NCBI GenBank assembly: GCA_928212115.1
Contig: CAKMRJ010004445.1
Span: 2,213,922-2,277,921, forward strand
Direction of reading: 5' to 3'
From: Lactuca virosa
Lineage: Eukaryota; Streptophyta; Magnoliopsida; Asterales; Asteraceae
DNA length: 64,000 nucleotides
Within the stretch, counting starts at the first letter, position 1; every line of letters begins with the position of its first letter. Made by a program: the position numbers and the translations under genes. A model generated the notes under the pieces. It was not told the DNA's origin and made no database searches. It saw only the letters and a program-made list of their open reading frames with translations. This document shows, piece after piece, positions 23,670 to 33,542 of this stretch.

Positions 23670-24500
23670 ATAAGTCTAATAACTATAACTGCAAATATGA
23701 CTTTAGGAACCGATCAGCAATCGTTGCTCTTTTCAAGGTCTCTCGGAACTGAGAAGATGATGATACGCCATTTCAGATAAGTGATCATATAGGCCTCTAC
23801 TCTAGATATCAGCGGGACAAATACATGGAACAATGTCTTACTTTTGTCCAACAGTTTGTTTCCTGATTTCCGATTTGTTTGACATAGAACTTAATTGAAC
23901 ACATCAACTTAATTCTGACCGGTCCCGGTACATAGGTCAAAACAAAATCATCGAGGGGCCTAGATATCGCTTCTAATCCAAGAAGGAACAGATAAACTTC
24001 GACTCATATGCTCGTTCTACTACTTGTTAAATCACACACAATGGTACGTTTTATAACATCGAGTTACCAATGCGTTTTCGCACAATCAATGCATAACCAA
24101 CTCATACTCAACAAGTCATATCTCTAGGTTTGAAGACTTATATGATATTACCGTCTCGCGATCACTCGAGATAAATTCCATGAAGTGATACCAGCGAGCG
24201 TGGGTTGAATCCAATACTCAGAACTTATGAGCACACATGAGTGTTGAGGCCATATCCAACATCTTAGACCTCTACAACCAACTCATGACAGTCTTAATTC
24301 ATATCTACTTCCAACATATGACTGACTGTGGATAATTTGAATAATATGTAAAACAAAACATAAATATTCTGGAAGTCAAAACATGAAAAAGAAATAATAG
24401 TAAACGATTGACAAAAGAGAGCAACACTTTACTCATAAATAAACACAACTTTTATTCATCATCAAATGTCAATTACACTTTACAAATTTCGAAAAATTAT
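23670..24500 (-). other. 3' non-coding region of El-8, shared with El-1
   Basis: No reading frame. Blocks such as the one around 24010-24110 and 24285-24340 are reverse complements of El-1 at about 3060-3440 (same order, high similarity). This links the coding Copia element with the non-coding El-1/El-10 family. Confidence 0.78.
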
Positions 24501-25244
24501 CTAATTACTAAAACCAATATCATCCTTCAGCCCTATGCTCCTTGCATGCTGGAGATGCTTAACCCTACCCAATCCCTTCGTGAGGGGATCTGTCGGGTTC
24601 TCATCCGATGATACCCTCTTTGCCATGAGGAGTCCTTCTTCTATTCGATGTCTAATGAAATGATATTTTCTATCAATGTGTTTGGATCTCCCATGATATC
24701 TTGGTTCCTTTGCTAAGGAAACAGCACTTTCACTATCACAGAAAATCTCTATGGGCTCCTTTATAGCTGGTACAACTCCAAGGTCTCCAATGAAGTTCTT
24801 TAGCCATATCGCCTCCTTTGCTGCCTCGCTTCCTGCTATAAACTCTGATTCACAAGTTGAATCAGCCACTGTCTCCTGCTTGGAACTTTTCCAAGATATT
24901 GCCCCTCCGTTTAAGGTAAAAACCCAGCCTGACTGAGAGCGGAAATTATCCCTATCAGTCTGGAAGCTAGCATCACTATACCCTATAACTCTCAAGTCAT
25001 CACTCCCACCAAGGGTAAGGACCCAGTCGTTAGTCCTCCGCAGGTACTTGAGAATGTTCTTTACCGCAGTCCAGTGAGCCTTACCAGGGTTCCCCTGATA
25101 CCTGCTAACCATGCTCAAAGCAAAGGCTACATCTGGACGAGAGCAGGTCATAGCATACAGGATCGAGCCTACTGCAGAAGCATAAGGTACTCGACTCATT
25201 TCTGCTATCTCAACCTCAGTACTCGGGCTCTGAGTCTTACTCAA
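24501..25244 (-). pseudogene. pol: Copia pol: RT end and RNase H (El-8)
   Basis: The C-terminal part of Copia pol. Read on the minus strand: VPYASAVGSILYAMTCSRPD, SRYQGNPGKAHWTAVKNILK, GYSDASFQTD (first RNase H Asp kept), SWKSSKQETVADSTCESEF (Glu kept), IFCDSESAV (Asp kept) and SKHIDRKYHFIRHRIEEG, with a C-terminus DPLTKGL. The 247-codon frame is open. An interrupted stretch (25245-25415) separates it from the RT part. Confidence 0.92.
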
Positions 25245-25415
25245 TCTAGCGTTACTCTGGATGGGTATCTCCTTTCTTGGAATCTTGCATGCTAAACCTC
25301 TTCAGCACTTTATCCAAGTATGTACTCTGACTAAGTCCAATTAGTCTTTTACTCCGGTCTCTCAGTATCCTTAGAATACAGGCAGCTTCTCCTAGGTCCT
25401 TAATAGCGAAACACT

Positions 25416-26094
25416 TCAAATCCAGGACTTCACTTCCTGCAAGGTTGGGACGTCATTTCCTATGATTAGTATGTCATACAATACCAAAAAGCTAACTATA
25501 CTACCACTTGCCTTGACATATACACAAGATTCATCTTCACTCCTCGAAAAGCCAAACTCTTTGACTTTCTCATCAAAGCAAAGATTCCATCTGCGAGGTG
25601 CTTGCTTTAATCCGTAAATGGATTTCTCAAGCTTACACACTCTATTAGGGTATTCTGTACTGACAAAACCCTCTGCCTGACACATGTAAACATCCTCAGC
25701 CAACTTTCCATTAAGGAAAGCAGTTTTGACATCCATTTGCCGTATTTCATAGTCATGAAATGCAGCAATGGCTAACAATACCCTAATAGACTTAAACTTG
25801 GCTACTGGTGAGAAGGTCTCATCATAATCAACTCCTGGATTTTGAGAAAACCCCTTTGCCACCATTCGTGCCTTATAAGTGTGTACATTACCATCCATGT
25901 TGGTCTTCTTCTTGAAGATCCATTTGCACCTAACTGTCTTACGACATGATACATTGTCAACCAAGTTCCAAACTTGATTGTCATACATGGACTGTATCTT
26001 ACTGTTCATTGCCTCTTTCCATTTAGCAGAGTCGGGGCCTGCCATGGCTTCCGCATAGCTTTTAGGTTCATCTAGAATTACCAGTGTCTCATCA
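25416..26094 (-). pseudogene. pol: Copia pol: reverse transcriptase (El-8)
   Basis: The RVT_2-type RT. Read on the minus strand: EPKSYAEAMAGPDSAKWKEA, VRCKWIFKKKTNMDG, YKARMVAKGFSQ, YDETFSPVAK, QMDVKTAFLNG and KLEKSIYGLKQAPRRW. The catalytic loop reads LVLYDILIIGND: compared with the family motif YVDD, two residues including a catalytic Asp are missing by a clean 6 bp in-frame deletion. The enzyme must be inactive. The reading is cut at 26094 by El-9 and continues at 31771. Confidence 0.92.
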
Positions 26095-26164
26095 TGTTGG
26101 GTCAAAAATATGGTTTATACTTTTCTTTTCTAAGAAATTGTATTTTTTCTGTAATGTGTTGTGA

Positions 26165-26236
26165 GTTTACGACCGTAAACTGAGTTTACGGCCGTAAACA
26201 CGTTTACGACCGTAAACAGAGTTTACGGCCGTAAAC
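26165..26236. repeat. GTTTACGRCCGTAAAC palindrome array, 4 units
   Basis: Four 16 bp palindromes spaced by 2-4 bp, alternating GACC and GGCC centres. They end about 22 bp before the TATA box. Confidence 0.95.
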
Positions 26237-26257
26237 CCATTTTGTGGCCCAGTCGAG

Positions 26258-26267
26258 TATATATAGG
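26258..26267 (+). promoter_or_regulatory. TATA box of El-9 5' LTR
   Basis: TATATATAGG. The 3' LTR has the same box at about 31490-31499. The transcription start is expected some 30 bp downstream. Confidence 0.75.
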
Positions 26268-26537
26268 GGTGAGGGGTGTGAGGAATAGATTGATGATGGA
26301 TGAACACTAGAGGAGCTTAAGTGTGTGCATTTGAAGGTGTTCTAGAGAGAGAGAAGAGAGTGTGTGTTAGTGTGTGTGAATCTTGTATCCGGATCTTCAT
26401 TCATAATCAATACATACAAGATTCATATTATTCTTCTTCTTCTCTTCTTCTATTTGATCTGACATCATCCGTTTGATTGGGATTCCGCACCATCAAACGG
26501 ATCTGATTGATACACAAGCAAATTAGGGACTTACAAT

Positions 26538-26552
26538 TGGTATCAGAGCTTG
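26538..26552 (+). other. Primer binding site of El-9
   Basis: TGGTATCAGAGCTTG, two bases after the LTR: the initiator-Met tRNA type. Confidence 0.9.
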
Positions 26553-26744
26553 GATTGTGTCACTCATTTTTGTCAGATATGGAGCTTATTTGATCTTATT
26601 TTTGAAGGATTGTTGCGTTTTTGGATAGATCGTGGCAAAATAGGGGGGTTTCTTCTTCGCGTTTTTCCTAAAAACGAGTTTTTGATCGAGTTTTGGAGCA
26701 AAAAGGGGCAAAACGCTGTTTTTCGTCAAGAACAGCGATTTACG

Positions 26745-26878
26745 AAGTGTTTACGGTCCTTGAAGATTCAGAGTTTACGGTCCGAGCTTACGGTCCGGAG
26801 TTTACGGCTGTAAACGGTTTACGGTCCGAGGCCTCGGAGTTTACGGCTCGTGTTTACGGTCAGCAACGTTTACGGTCT
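26745..26878. repeat. TTTACGGTC half-site series
   Basis: About eight copies of TTTACGGYC spaced 12-25 bp, one a near palindrome (TTTACGGCTGTAAAC at about 26800). They are half-sites of the LTR palindrome. Confidence 0.8.
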
Positions 26879-26881
26879 CAC

Positions 26882-26976
26882 ACCTCGCACCACGTCCTCG
26901 CATCGCATCGCATCGCCTCGAATCGCATCGTCGCCTCGCATCGCCTCGTCCTCGCAAGCAGCTTCTCGCCTCGCAT
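26882..26976. repeat. TCGCATCGCC-type minisatellite
   Basis: Degenerate runs of TCGCATCGC and CGCCTCG over about 95 bp. Confidence 0.75.
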
Positions 26977-26992
26977 CAAAAATTGGACACGG

Positions 26993-27066
26993 TGTTGGGG
27001 GTGCCGGGGATCGAACTCGCGACCTCCAGATCAACAACACTCGCGCCTTACCAAGTCCGCTAGCAA
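26993..27066 (-). other. tRNA-like segment with A and B boxes (decayed)
   Basis: The minus strand has TAGCGGACTTGG (fits the Pol III A box, 27051-27062) and GGTCGCGAGTTCGATCC (fits the B box, about 27008-27024), 26 nt apart, then GGCACCCCC. Two of five T-stem pairs fail and the 5' acceptor strand does not match. This is a tRNA relic or tRNA-derived SINE piece, not a working tRNA gene. Confidence 0.55.
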
Positions 27067-27210
27067 GCATTTTTGTTCCTTCCCTCCCAAATTTTAAACT
27101 TAACCACTCCTAGCCGCTTCCAAGTTTCGCAAATTTTACACTTTTTGCCCAAAAATCAATTTCTTTTATTTTTAAGCTCCATTTTCATCCAAAAATTTTA
27201 ATTTTTAAAA

Positions 27211-27475
27211 TTTTGACTTTTATTTTTGACTTTTTACTTAAAGTTTTGACTTTGACTTTAAAGTTTAACCTTTGACTTTAAACTTTGACCTTATTGTTTG
27301 ACTTTTAAATTTTCAAATTTAGCTTTTCGGTTTGACTTTTAAGTTTGACTTTTCAAGTTTGACTTTTGAGTTTGGCTTTTTAAATTTGACTTTTAAGGTT
27401 GACTTTTGAGGTTTATAGTCAAAGGGCATTTTTAAATTTAAGTTTGACTTTTAAGTTCTAGTTGTGCTTTTAAGT
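27211..27475 (+). repeat. TTTGACTTT-rich degenerate array
   Basis: About 15 copies of TTTGACTTT with T/A-rich spacers, ending at the in-frame stop just before gag. Confidence 0.85.
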
Positions 27476-27494
27476 TTACGAGGGAATTGAAGAC

Positions 27495-29189
27495 ATGAAA
27501 GAGAGTCGTCAGGAGATGTTAAGACAAAATTTCAACATGTTCGATTATATCCCTGGAGAAACCCTGGAAGCTCAGTTGCAGCGTTTTACCACAGTCACTT
27601 CTGAGATGAATACAGCTGGGATCTTCTTGACCAACTCTGAGATAAACAAAAATCTATTGAATGCACTTCCGAAATCATGGGATATGAACGTGGCTGACAT
27701 CAAGAAGACAAAAGATCTCAATCGTCTTAGTCTTGCTGCTGTAATTGAAGAACTTGACGCATTGAATTGTCGAAAAACAATGAGTTCCACAAACCTCCCG
27801 GTCAATGAAGTTTCTTGTTCTCAATCATGTGAAGTTTCATGTTCTCAATCATGTGAAGCCACGATTAAACTTCTTCGTGAACATAATGATTTATTAAAAA
27901 GAGAAGTTGAGGACCTGAGATATGAAGGTTATCAACTCATGAAAGGACAGAAACCCCTAAAGGCCCAGTTAGAAACAAAAATAAAGGACTTTAGGAAGCT
28001 TCAGGAAGAATTCAACAACAAGTGTGAAAATTATGACTATATTAAGAGACAACTTGATGCTGTAACCGAAGAACTTGACGCCTTGAAAATTAAGTGTGGA
28101 AAAACTGATGTTAGTTTCAAAAATTATACTGCGTCAAGTAAGACAGTCGACTCCTTATTTGAAACCCAATTAAAATTCAAAGATAATCAAAACAAGGGTC
28201 TAGGGTATGATAGTGTTCCTCCACCTTTCAATCATAACTACACATCCATCCCTTCGACACAGGAAGAAATTGACAGGGAGGCACATCTTCAATATGGCAA
28301 ACCAGCTGGTTTTGTATCAGGAGGCATTATTAATGTTGATAATCCTGATGCTCCTGATGTTTCTGTTACATGTGCAGGTAAAGTAGTAGAGGATGAGAAC
28401 AAGGAGAACACCATTGAACAAACCAACATCTCCTTGAGCCCTGAATCTGTTGCTTCGAACTCAGTTGCTTCTGATCAACCTGTTGTTCAGAAATACAGGC
28501 CACTAATTCCACTGAAACAGAGTGTCTGCTGTAGTTGTGCGTGTGGGAAAAGAAAGAGACAAGGCATGGATACGCCACCAGGGGCAGGAAGAAACAACTT
28601 CACAGTGAAGAAAAAGACATGCTTTCACTATGGAACACCTGGACACATTGCCAGAAACTGTCCAAATCGCGCATACGTTCCCTACTATGCACAAGGCTGG
28701 CAGAACGCGCCAAGAGGGAGATACTCCAAAAGAAACCCCTCAAGGTCACGTTCAGACCATGGTGACTGGAACGCGCAGAAGGCCAAGAATCAAACCTACA
28801 AGGCCAAGAATCTGAATCCCAAGGGCAAGAAGGGAATGTCGGCCAAGAACCCAAATCCAAGAGATGCTCCCGTGAAGCCAAAATCAAAGTCATCTCAACG
28901 GCCGAGATCAAGATCAAAAGAAAGTACTGAGCCACCATCGGATCGGAAAAGAAATGGGTTAAACCCAACTACAAATGGGTTCCAAAGGCTCACTCTCCCA
29001 AATAAACTAATGAATCTAATATTTCTTCATCTTCTATTTGTGATAAGCAGGACATATCATGGGAGAGAGTACTATGCAAGGATGACAAAGGTCGACCCAG
29101 TTTCAAAATGGACAACACTCAGAACATTGTCTGGGAGTATGTGTCCTTTACGGGAAAGGAAGAAAAGAAGGGATCACACATGGGGTTAG
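27495..29189 (+). pseudogene. gag: Copia gag, N-terminally truncated (El-9)
   Basis: Capsid and nucleocapsid protein of a Copia element. The frame is open for 564 codons, but homology already starts at VYEGIED, just before the first Met and right after a stop, so the N-terminal gag is deleted. Residues 1-95 are the UBN2/retrotran_gag core (RQNFNMFDYIPGETLEAQLQ, LLNALPKSWDMNV). About 105-210 is charged and helical, coiled-coil-like. A 21 bp duplication gives SCSQSCEV twice at about residues 107-121. The zinc knuckle at about 375-390 reads CFHYGTPGHIARNC; its second Cys is Tyr. A basic, Ser/Arg/Lys-rich tail (about 400-500) follows. No protease, integrase or RT is seen. The last 60 or so residues look like out-of-context sequence left by the pol deletion. 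Confidence 0.85.
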
Positions 29190-31294
29190 TACTTAATGAC
29201 ATGAAGAATTTTCGGATCTGTTCTAAGATTATGCGTGCTGTTCTCAGACCTTCTGGATGCAAATTCAATCGGTGACTTACGGTTTGAGTTTTCCTCTCTA
29301 TACTCCTGAGTTTTTCTTAAGCAGATTCGCTTTAAAGACTAATTTTTGTTTTAGGATAGTTTAAATTTGCGCATTTACTTTCGTTTTTCTCCTATGCACA
29401 AATTTAGGGGGAGAAATAAAAACAAAACAAAAAAATTAGAAAGTTTTAAACAAAATCCAAAAACATTAGAAAATCCAAAAATTAAAAAATTGTCTCTTAT
29501 AGTTCTGCTTGTTGATATATGTTTTGGGAAGTGATATTATCAAGTGATAACAGGCAATATGAGTCTGCGTAACGTACCCAAAGTTGAAGGGTCTATGCTC
29601 TGGGTTTGATGCGTTGGTAGGCACAAAAGATTGGACTTGACTAGGCAGAGTTGAACTTAAGAAATTCTTAGACTTGACAAATCTTGACCTAGTTAAATCC
29701 GTTTAGCCTGACAATACGATGCTCGGATAGGTTGAGCAGGGAGATATATATGGGAATCTACTCCTCATATTAAATGAACCTGTACTTGGAACCGTGGATT
29801 AACTTTTCCTCGATGTGCGGATTTTGTCTTTAATTCTGGTATTGATGGGGCGACTGGTAAATTCCGATGAGTTAGGTCTGTAGAAAATTGTTTTCTTTCT
29901 CTTCTTATCTGTCAGTCATATGTTGCCTCCTTTACGTGATTGGAAGAGATCCGACCTGGACTTCAACATATGCAAATCTATTTCTCTACAAATTATATCT
30001 ATGAAATTTCTCCTATCTGTTAGCCATATACTGTCTCCTTTGCGTGACTCATAATCCGACCTGGTACACAGTGTATGCACCATTCTACTTCTCAATCCCT
30101 CTAAGAACTATAATTAATAATAATTTGAATCCATTCTCTCTCTTAATGATTGTCTGCTCACCCGATGTAAGGAGTACTCTGGAAGTTCTTGATTACTGGG
30201 GCATATCAGGAAGCGGGAAACATGTTCCAGTACAATTAAAATTAAACACTCAAAGATTGTCTATAGATCTCGCTGCTCAATTTAGGTGGACAACAATATC
30301 CCTGATCGTCGTCAGCTGAATGGTCTTTAAGATATAGTATCTAGGAACTTAGGATCAGATTTAATATCTAGGAACTTAGGTTCACCTTGTCTTATAACAA
30401 ATAGTATGTCCTAAAATTGTCACAATTTCTCGTGTTTAAGTGGACCACAATACCGGCGATCGACCAGACAAAGACGTGAAGATAAAAGGTACCGAAAAGT
30501 GGATAAAGGCTGTCTAAAAACTTTGATCCCAAATCATTCTTAAAGTTATATATCATTTTATTTTTGTTAAATTTGTTCAAAGTTTCTTCTAATTTAAATA
30601 TTAGGGGAGAATTAAAAATTTTGAAAACCAAACAAAAATCAAAAAAATTAAAAAGCCAAAAATAGTGTTATTTCTATTTTATTTCTTTTTCAGAAAATAT
30701 GAAAAATCCAAAAATATTGTGTGCTAAATTTTTCTTTTAGTTTTGTTTTGTCTTGAATAGTGAATTCAGGTGGAGATGAAACTCATGGAGTTTGCGTCGA
30801 AGATTTCTGAGCCAAGGCTTCATCTGTGATCATCGAAGAATTCTCATTCGAAGGAGCAAGAAATGAAGATTATTCTTTCAAATTCAATCTTTCAACCCCA
30901 GAAGCAAGGTGAAGCTGAAATTGAAGATTATGTGACGAATTGCATTGAAGCCTCCTCAGTCAATCTGCTGCTATCTTAAACCTGCTGAAGTGATCAAAAA
31001 TATTTGTTCTCTCTGATGTTCTCTCTGAAGATTCTCAAGCTGAAAGCGCTATTTTTCAAGAATCAGTACGTCAAGCCTCCTCACCCAATGTGCGTTCAAT
31101 GCCAAATTCCGAAGAAAAGCCCAACTGCTCAAGATGAAGTCATTCATGGAAGATTCATATGTTCATCTTGAAGTCGTGAAGAATTTGAAGATTAAAGCTG
31201 AAGCCAAGCTCCCAATGAAGATTACGAAGAAAAGCCAGCTAATTTTTAGGGGGAGCTTGTTGGGTCAATTAAGAAAAGAAAAGAAAGCTATAAA
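29190..31294 (+). other. 3' non-coding region of El-9
   Basis: 2.1 kb without recognisable coding. It holds AGGGGGAG-type tracts (29405-29412, 31246-31252), A-rich stretches (29410-29490, 30610-30720) and a partial duplication of about 55 bp (29905-29965 and 30008-30065, both with CCATATRYTGYCTCCTT and ATCCGACCTGG). TATCTAGGAACTTAGG is repeated at 30338 and 30364. Long 3' regions like this are typical of SIRE-type Copia elements. Confidence 0.65.
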
Positions 31295-31308
31295 CCAAGG
31301 GGGGAGAT
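31295..31308 (+). other. Polypurine tract of El-9, with an upstream twin
   Basis: AACCAAGGGGGGAGAT sits directly before the LTR start TGTTGGGTCAA. A second copy, TAGGGGGAGCT plus TGTTGGGTCAATTAAG, lies at about 31246-31272, so tract and LTR start are both duplicated 50 bp upstream. Confidence 0.88.
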
Positions 31309-31765
31309 TGTTGGGTCAAAAAATATGGTTTATACTTTGCTTTTCTAAGAAATTGTATTTTTCTGTAATGTGTTGTGAGTTTACGACCGTAAACTGAGTT
31401 TACGGCCTTAAACACATTTACGACCGTAAACAGAGTTTACGGCCGTAAACATGTTTACGGCGGTAAACCCATTTTGTGGCCCAGTCGAGTATATATAGGG
31501 GTGAGGGGTGTGAGGAATAGATTGATGATGGATGAACACTAGAGGAGCTTAAGTGTGTGCATTTGAAGGTGTTAGAGAGAGAGAAGAGAGTGTGCGTTAG
31601 TGTGTGTGAATCTTGTATCCGGATCTTCATTCATAATCAATACATACAAGATTCATATTATTCTTCTTCTTCTCTTCTTCTATTTGATCTGACATCATCC
31701 GTTTGATTGGGATTCCGCACCATCAAACGGATCTGATTTATACACAAGCAAATTAGGGACTTACA
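31309..31765 (+). mobile_element. 3' LTR of El-9
   Basis: 457 bp, TGTTGGGTC to GGACTTACA. It has five palindrome units (31379-31468) against four in the 5' LTR; the extra one is GTTTACGGCGGTAAAC. The TATA box is at 31490-31499. Confidence 0.95.
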
Positions 31766-31770
31766 CATCA

Positions 31771-32800
31771 CTGATAAGTTTCTCACCTTCCGCAGTAATA
31801 TGGAAACCATAGTAGTGCTCGGGTGCATTCCTAACCCTTGTGGAACGTCTCAGAGGTACAAACTTGTCAATTGGATCAACAGGAGTTTCCTCCTCAAGTT
31901 GATGGCTAGGGTTCACTACTTGACTCTTGAATTTCTTCAAGGTCAATTTGCCTCCCACTGTTTCCTTGGCTTATGAATTCTCTCTCTCGAAACACACCCC
32001 TCTTTGCTACAAAGACCACATTCTCACTGGGTCTGTAGAAGAGGTAACCAAAGGATTTATGTGGGTAACCGATGAAAATACACCTCTCACTTCGAGGTTC
32101 GAGCTTGTCGTGAGTCTCGCGTCTCACGAAAGCTTCGCAACCCCAAATATTGATGTGGGCTAGACTAGGAACTTTTCAAGTCCACATCTCGTGAGGTGTT
32201 TTGGCAACCTTCTTTGTAGGGACCAGATTTAGGATATGGGATGCAGTCTCTAAGGCATACCCCCAGAATGAGATTGGTAGCGAAGCTCGACTCATCATGG
32301 AATGGACCATGTCCAACAAGGTTCGATTACTCCTCTTAGCTACACCATTCAACTGTGGTGTCCTGGGAGGTGTCAATTGTGAGACAACCCCACATTCCCT
32401 AGATAGTCGAGGAACTCAGTACTAAGATACTCACCACCACGATCGGATCGAAGCATCTTAATATTCCTGCCCAATTGATTCTCTACTTCCTGTTTAAACT
32501 CGTTAAACCTATCGAAAGTCTCTGACTTATGCTTGATTAAGTAGACATATCCATATCTACTATAATCATCCGTAAAAGTCACATAATAACGATTAGCATC
32601 CCTTGTGGCAGTTTTAAAGGGTCCACACACATCCGTGTGCACTAGATCCAATAAACCTTCACCCCTAGCACAAGAACCTGTGAAGGATGACTTTGTCATT
32701 TTTCCAAGTAAACATGATTCACAACTATCATCTGACTTTAGGTGAAATGACTCCAAGACTCCATCCTTTTGGACTTGGCCTATGCGTTTCTTGCTTACAT
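31771..32800 (-). pseudogene. pol: Copia pol: integrase (El-8)
   Basis: Read on the minus strand: HVSKKRI and SCESCLLGKMTK of the GAG_pre-integrase zinc domain (32700-32800). The rve core follows: LVHTDVCGP (first Asp), YVTFTDDYSRYGYVYL, RSDRGGEYLS (second Asp) and PQLNGVAKRSNRTL, where the catalytic Glu of this motif is Lys. Then come FWGYALETASHILN, CIFIGYPHKSFGY and FVPLRRSTRVRNAPEHY before the RT. Frame changes lie near 32375, 32170 and 31940. The N-terminal side ends abruptly at 32800, where El-10 sequence starts. Confidence 0.9.
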
Positions 32801-33541
32801 GTCTAAGTCCATAACTATAATTGGTAAGACTTGACCCGACCCGGCATGGTCCATTTGGGTTGCATGGCATCATGCATTTGGATAGACTATAATGAGAGAA
32901 ATAACACTTAAGGTTGGTTAATATATTATAAGTTCTAATATATTAATAAGGTTATTTAATTAGTATTGATCAAGAATTAATTTGGAATTAATTAAGTGAT
33001 CAAAAGGAGACTAATTAAATATATGGGTTGATTGTGTAAATCATTCATTCTTATATATGTGGGCTTGTGATCCAAGATTCCTTATGTTGGACTAAGTCCA
33101 TGGGGTGACCCATGGATACTCCATGGAGGTTAAAATCCATGGAGCATAAGGAATGGCTAAACTTATGAGTTACATGGTGTAACCCTAATAGCCACCATAT
33201 AAAAGAATCCCATGGCTCAAGAAATCGTGCACTAATATGTGAGTGTGAGGACTAGATGATTTCAAGGAGTGTTCAAGTTTCTCTCAAGTTATTCCAAGTG
33301 TATTTGGTGTTGTGTGAACCATTTGAGGTGTCACACTTGGGGCACTAGGCACTCAAGCTTCATGAAGACATTCTACATCAAAGAGGTATGTATTCTATCT
33401 TGTTATATTTATTATTTTGTATGCTAGATTAGGATAATACCTTGGATGTTCATAATTGTATGTATATTAGAGAAAACATAGATCCAAGGTATTTAGGGTT
33501 TCATGTACACTTAGGAGTGTTAGAATGCTCATAACCCAATA
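32801..33541 (+). mobile_element. 5' LTR of El-10
   Basis: 741 bp. It starts at GTCTAAGTCC, so the usual first 12 bases are lost, and ends CCCAATA with C to T in the usual CA end. CCATGG palindromes lie at about 33098-33145, an AACCCTAA box at 33181 and a TATA box (TATAAAAG) at 33198-33205. Confidence 0.88.
33198..33205 (+). promoter_or_regulatory. TATA box of El-10 5' LTR
   Basis: TATAAAAG, 11 bp after AACCCTAA and about 50 bp after four CCATGG-type palindromes. The 3' LTR copy is at 39102-39109. Confidence 0.7.
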
Positions 33542-33542
33542 G

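Larger units (their letters stand above)
26095..26535 (+). mobile_element. 5' LTR of El-9
   Basis: 441 bp, TGTTGGGTC to GGACTTACA. It carries four GTTTACGRCCGTAAAC palindromes, a TATA box and a CT-rich tail with AGAGAGAGAGAAG. Compared with the 3' LTR there are a few substitutions and indels and one fewer palindrome. Confidence 0.95.
26553..27494 (+). other. Leader of El-9 with several repeat blocks
   Basis: About 0.94 kb before gag. In order: TTTACGGTC half-sites (26745-26878), a CG-rich TCGCATCGCC minisatellite, a tRNA-like segment on the minus strand and a TTTGACTTT array. Short frames here (26550-26813, 26693-27097) cover repeats and are not taken as genes. Confidence 0.75.
26095..31765 (+). 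mobile_element. El-9: gag-only Copia (SIRE/Maximus-like) element
   Basis: 5671 bp with two similar LTRs (441 and 457 bp), primer site, gag, polypurine tract and CATCA duplications at 26090-26094 and 31766-31770. There is no pol at all. The long leader, the TTTGACTTT-rich stretch, the long 3' non-coding region and AGGGGGAG tracts recall SIRE/Maximus-type Copia elements; that placement is an inference. It looks like the youngest complete insertion in the window. Confidence 0.93.

Noticed and set aside
27000..27070. Working tRNA gene
   Set aside because: The boxes fit, but the T stem has two mismatches of five and the acceptor strands do not pair.
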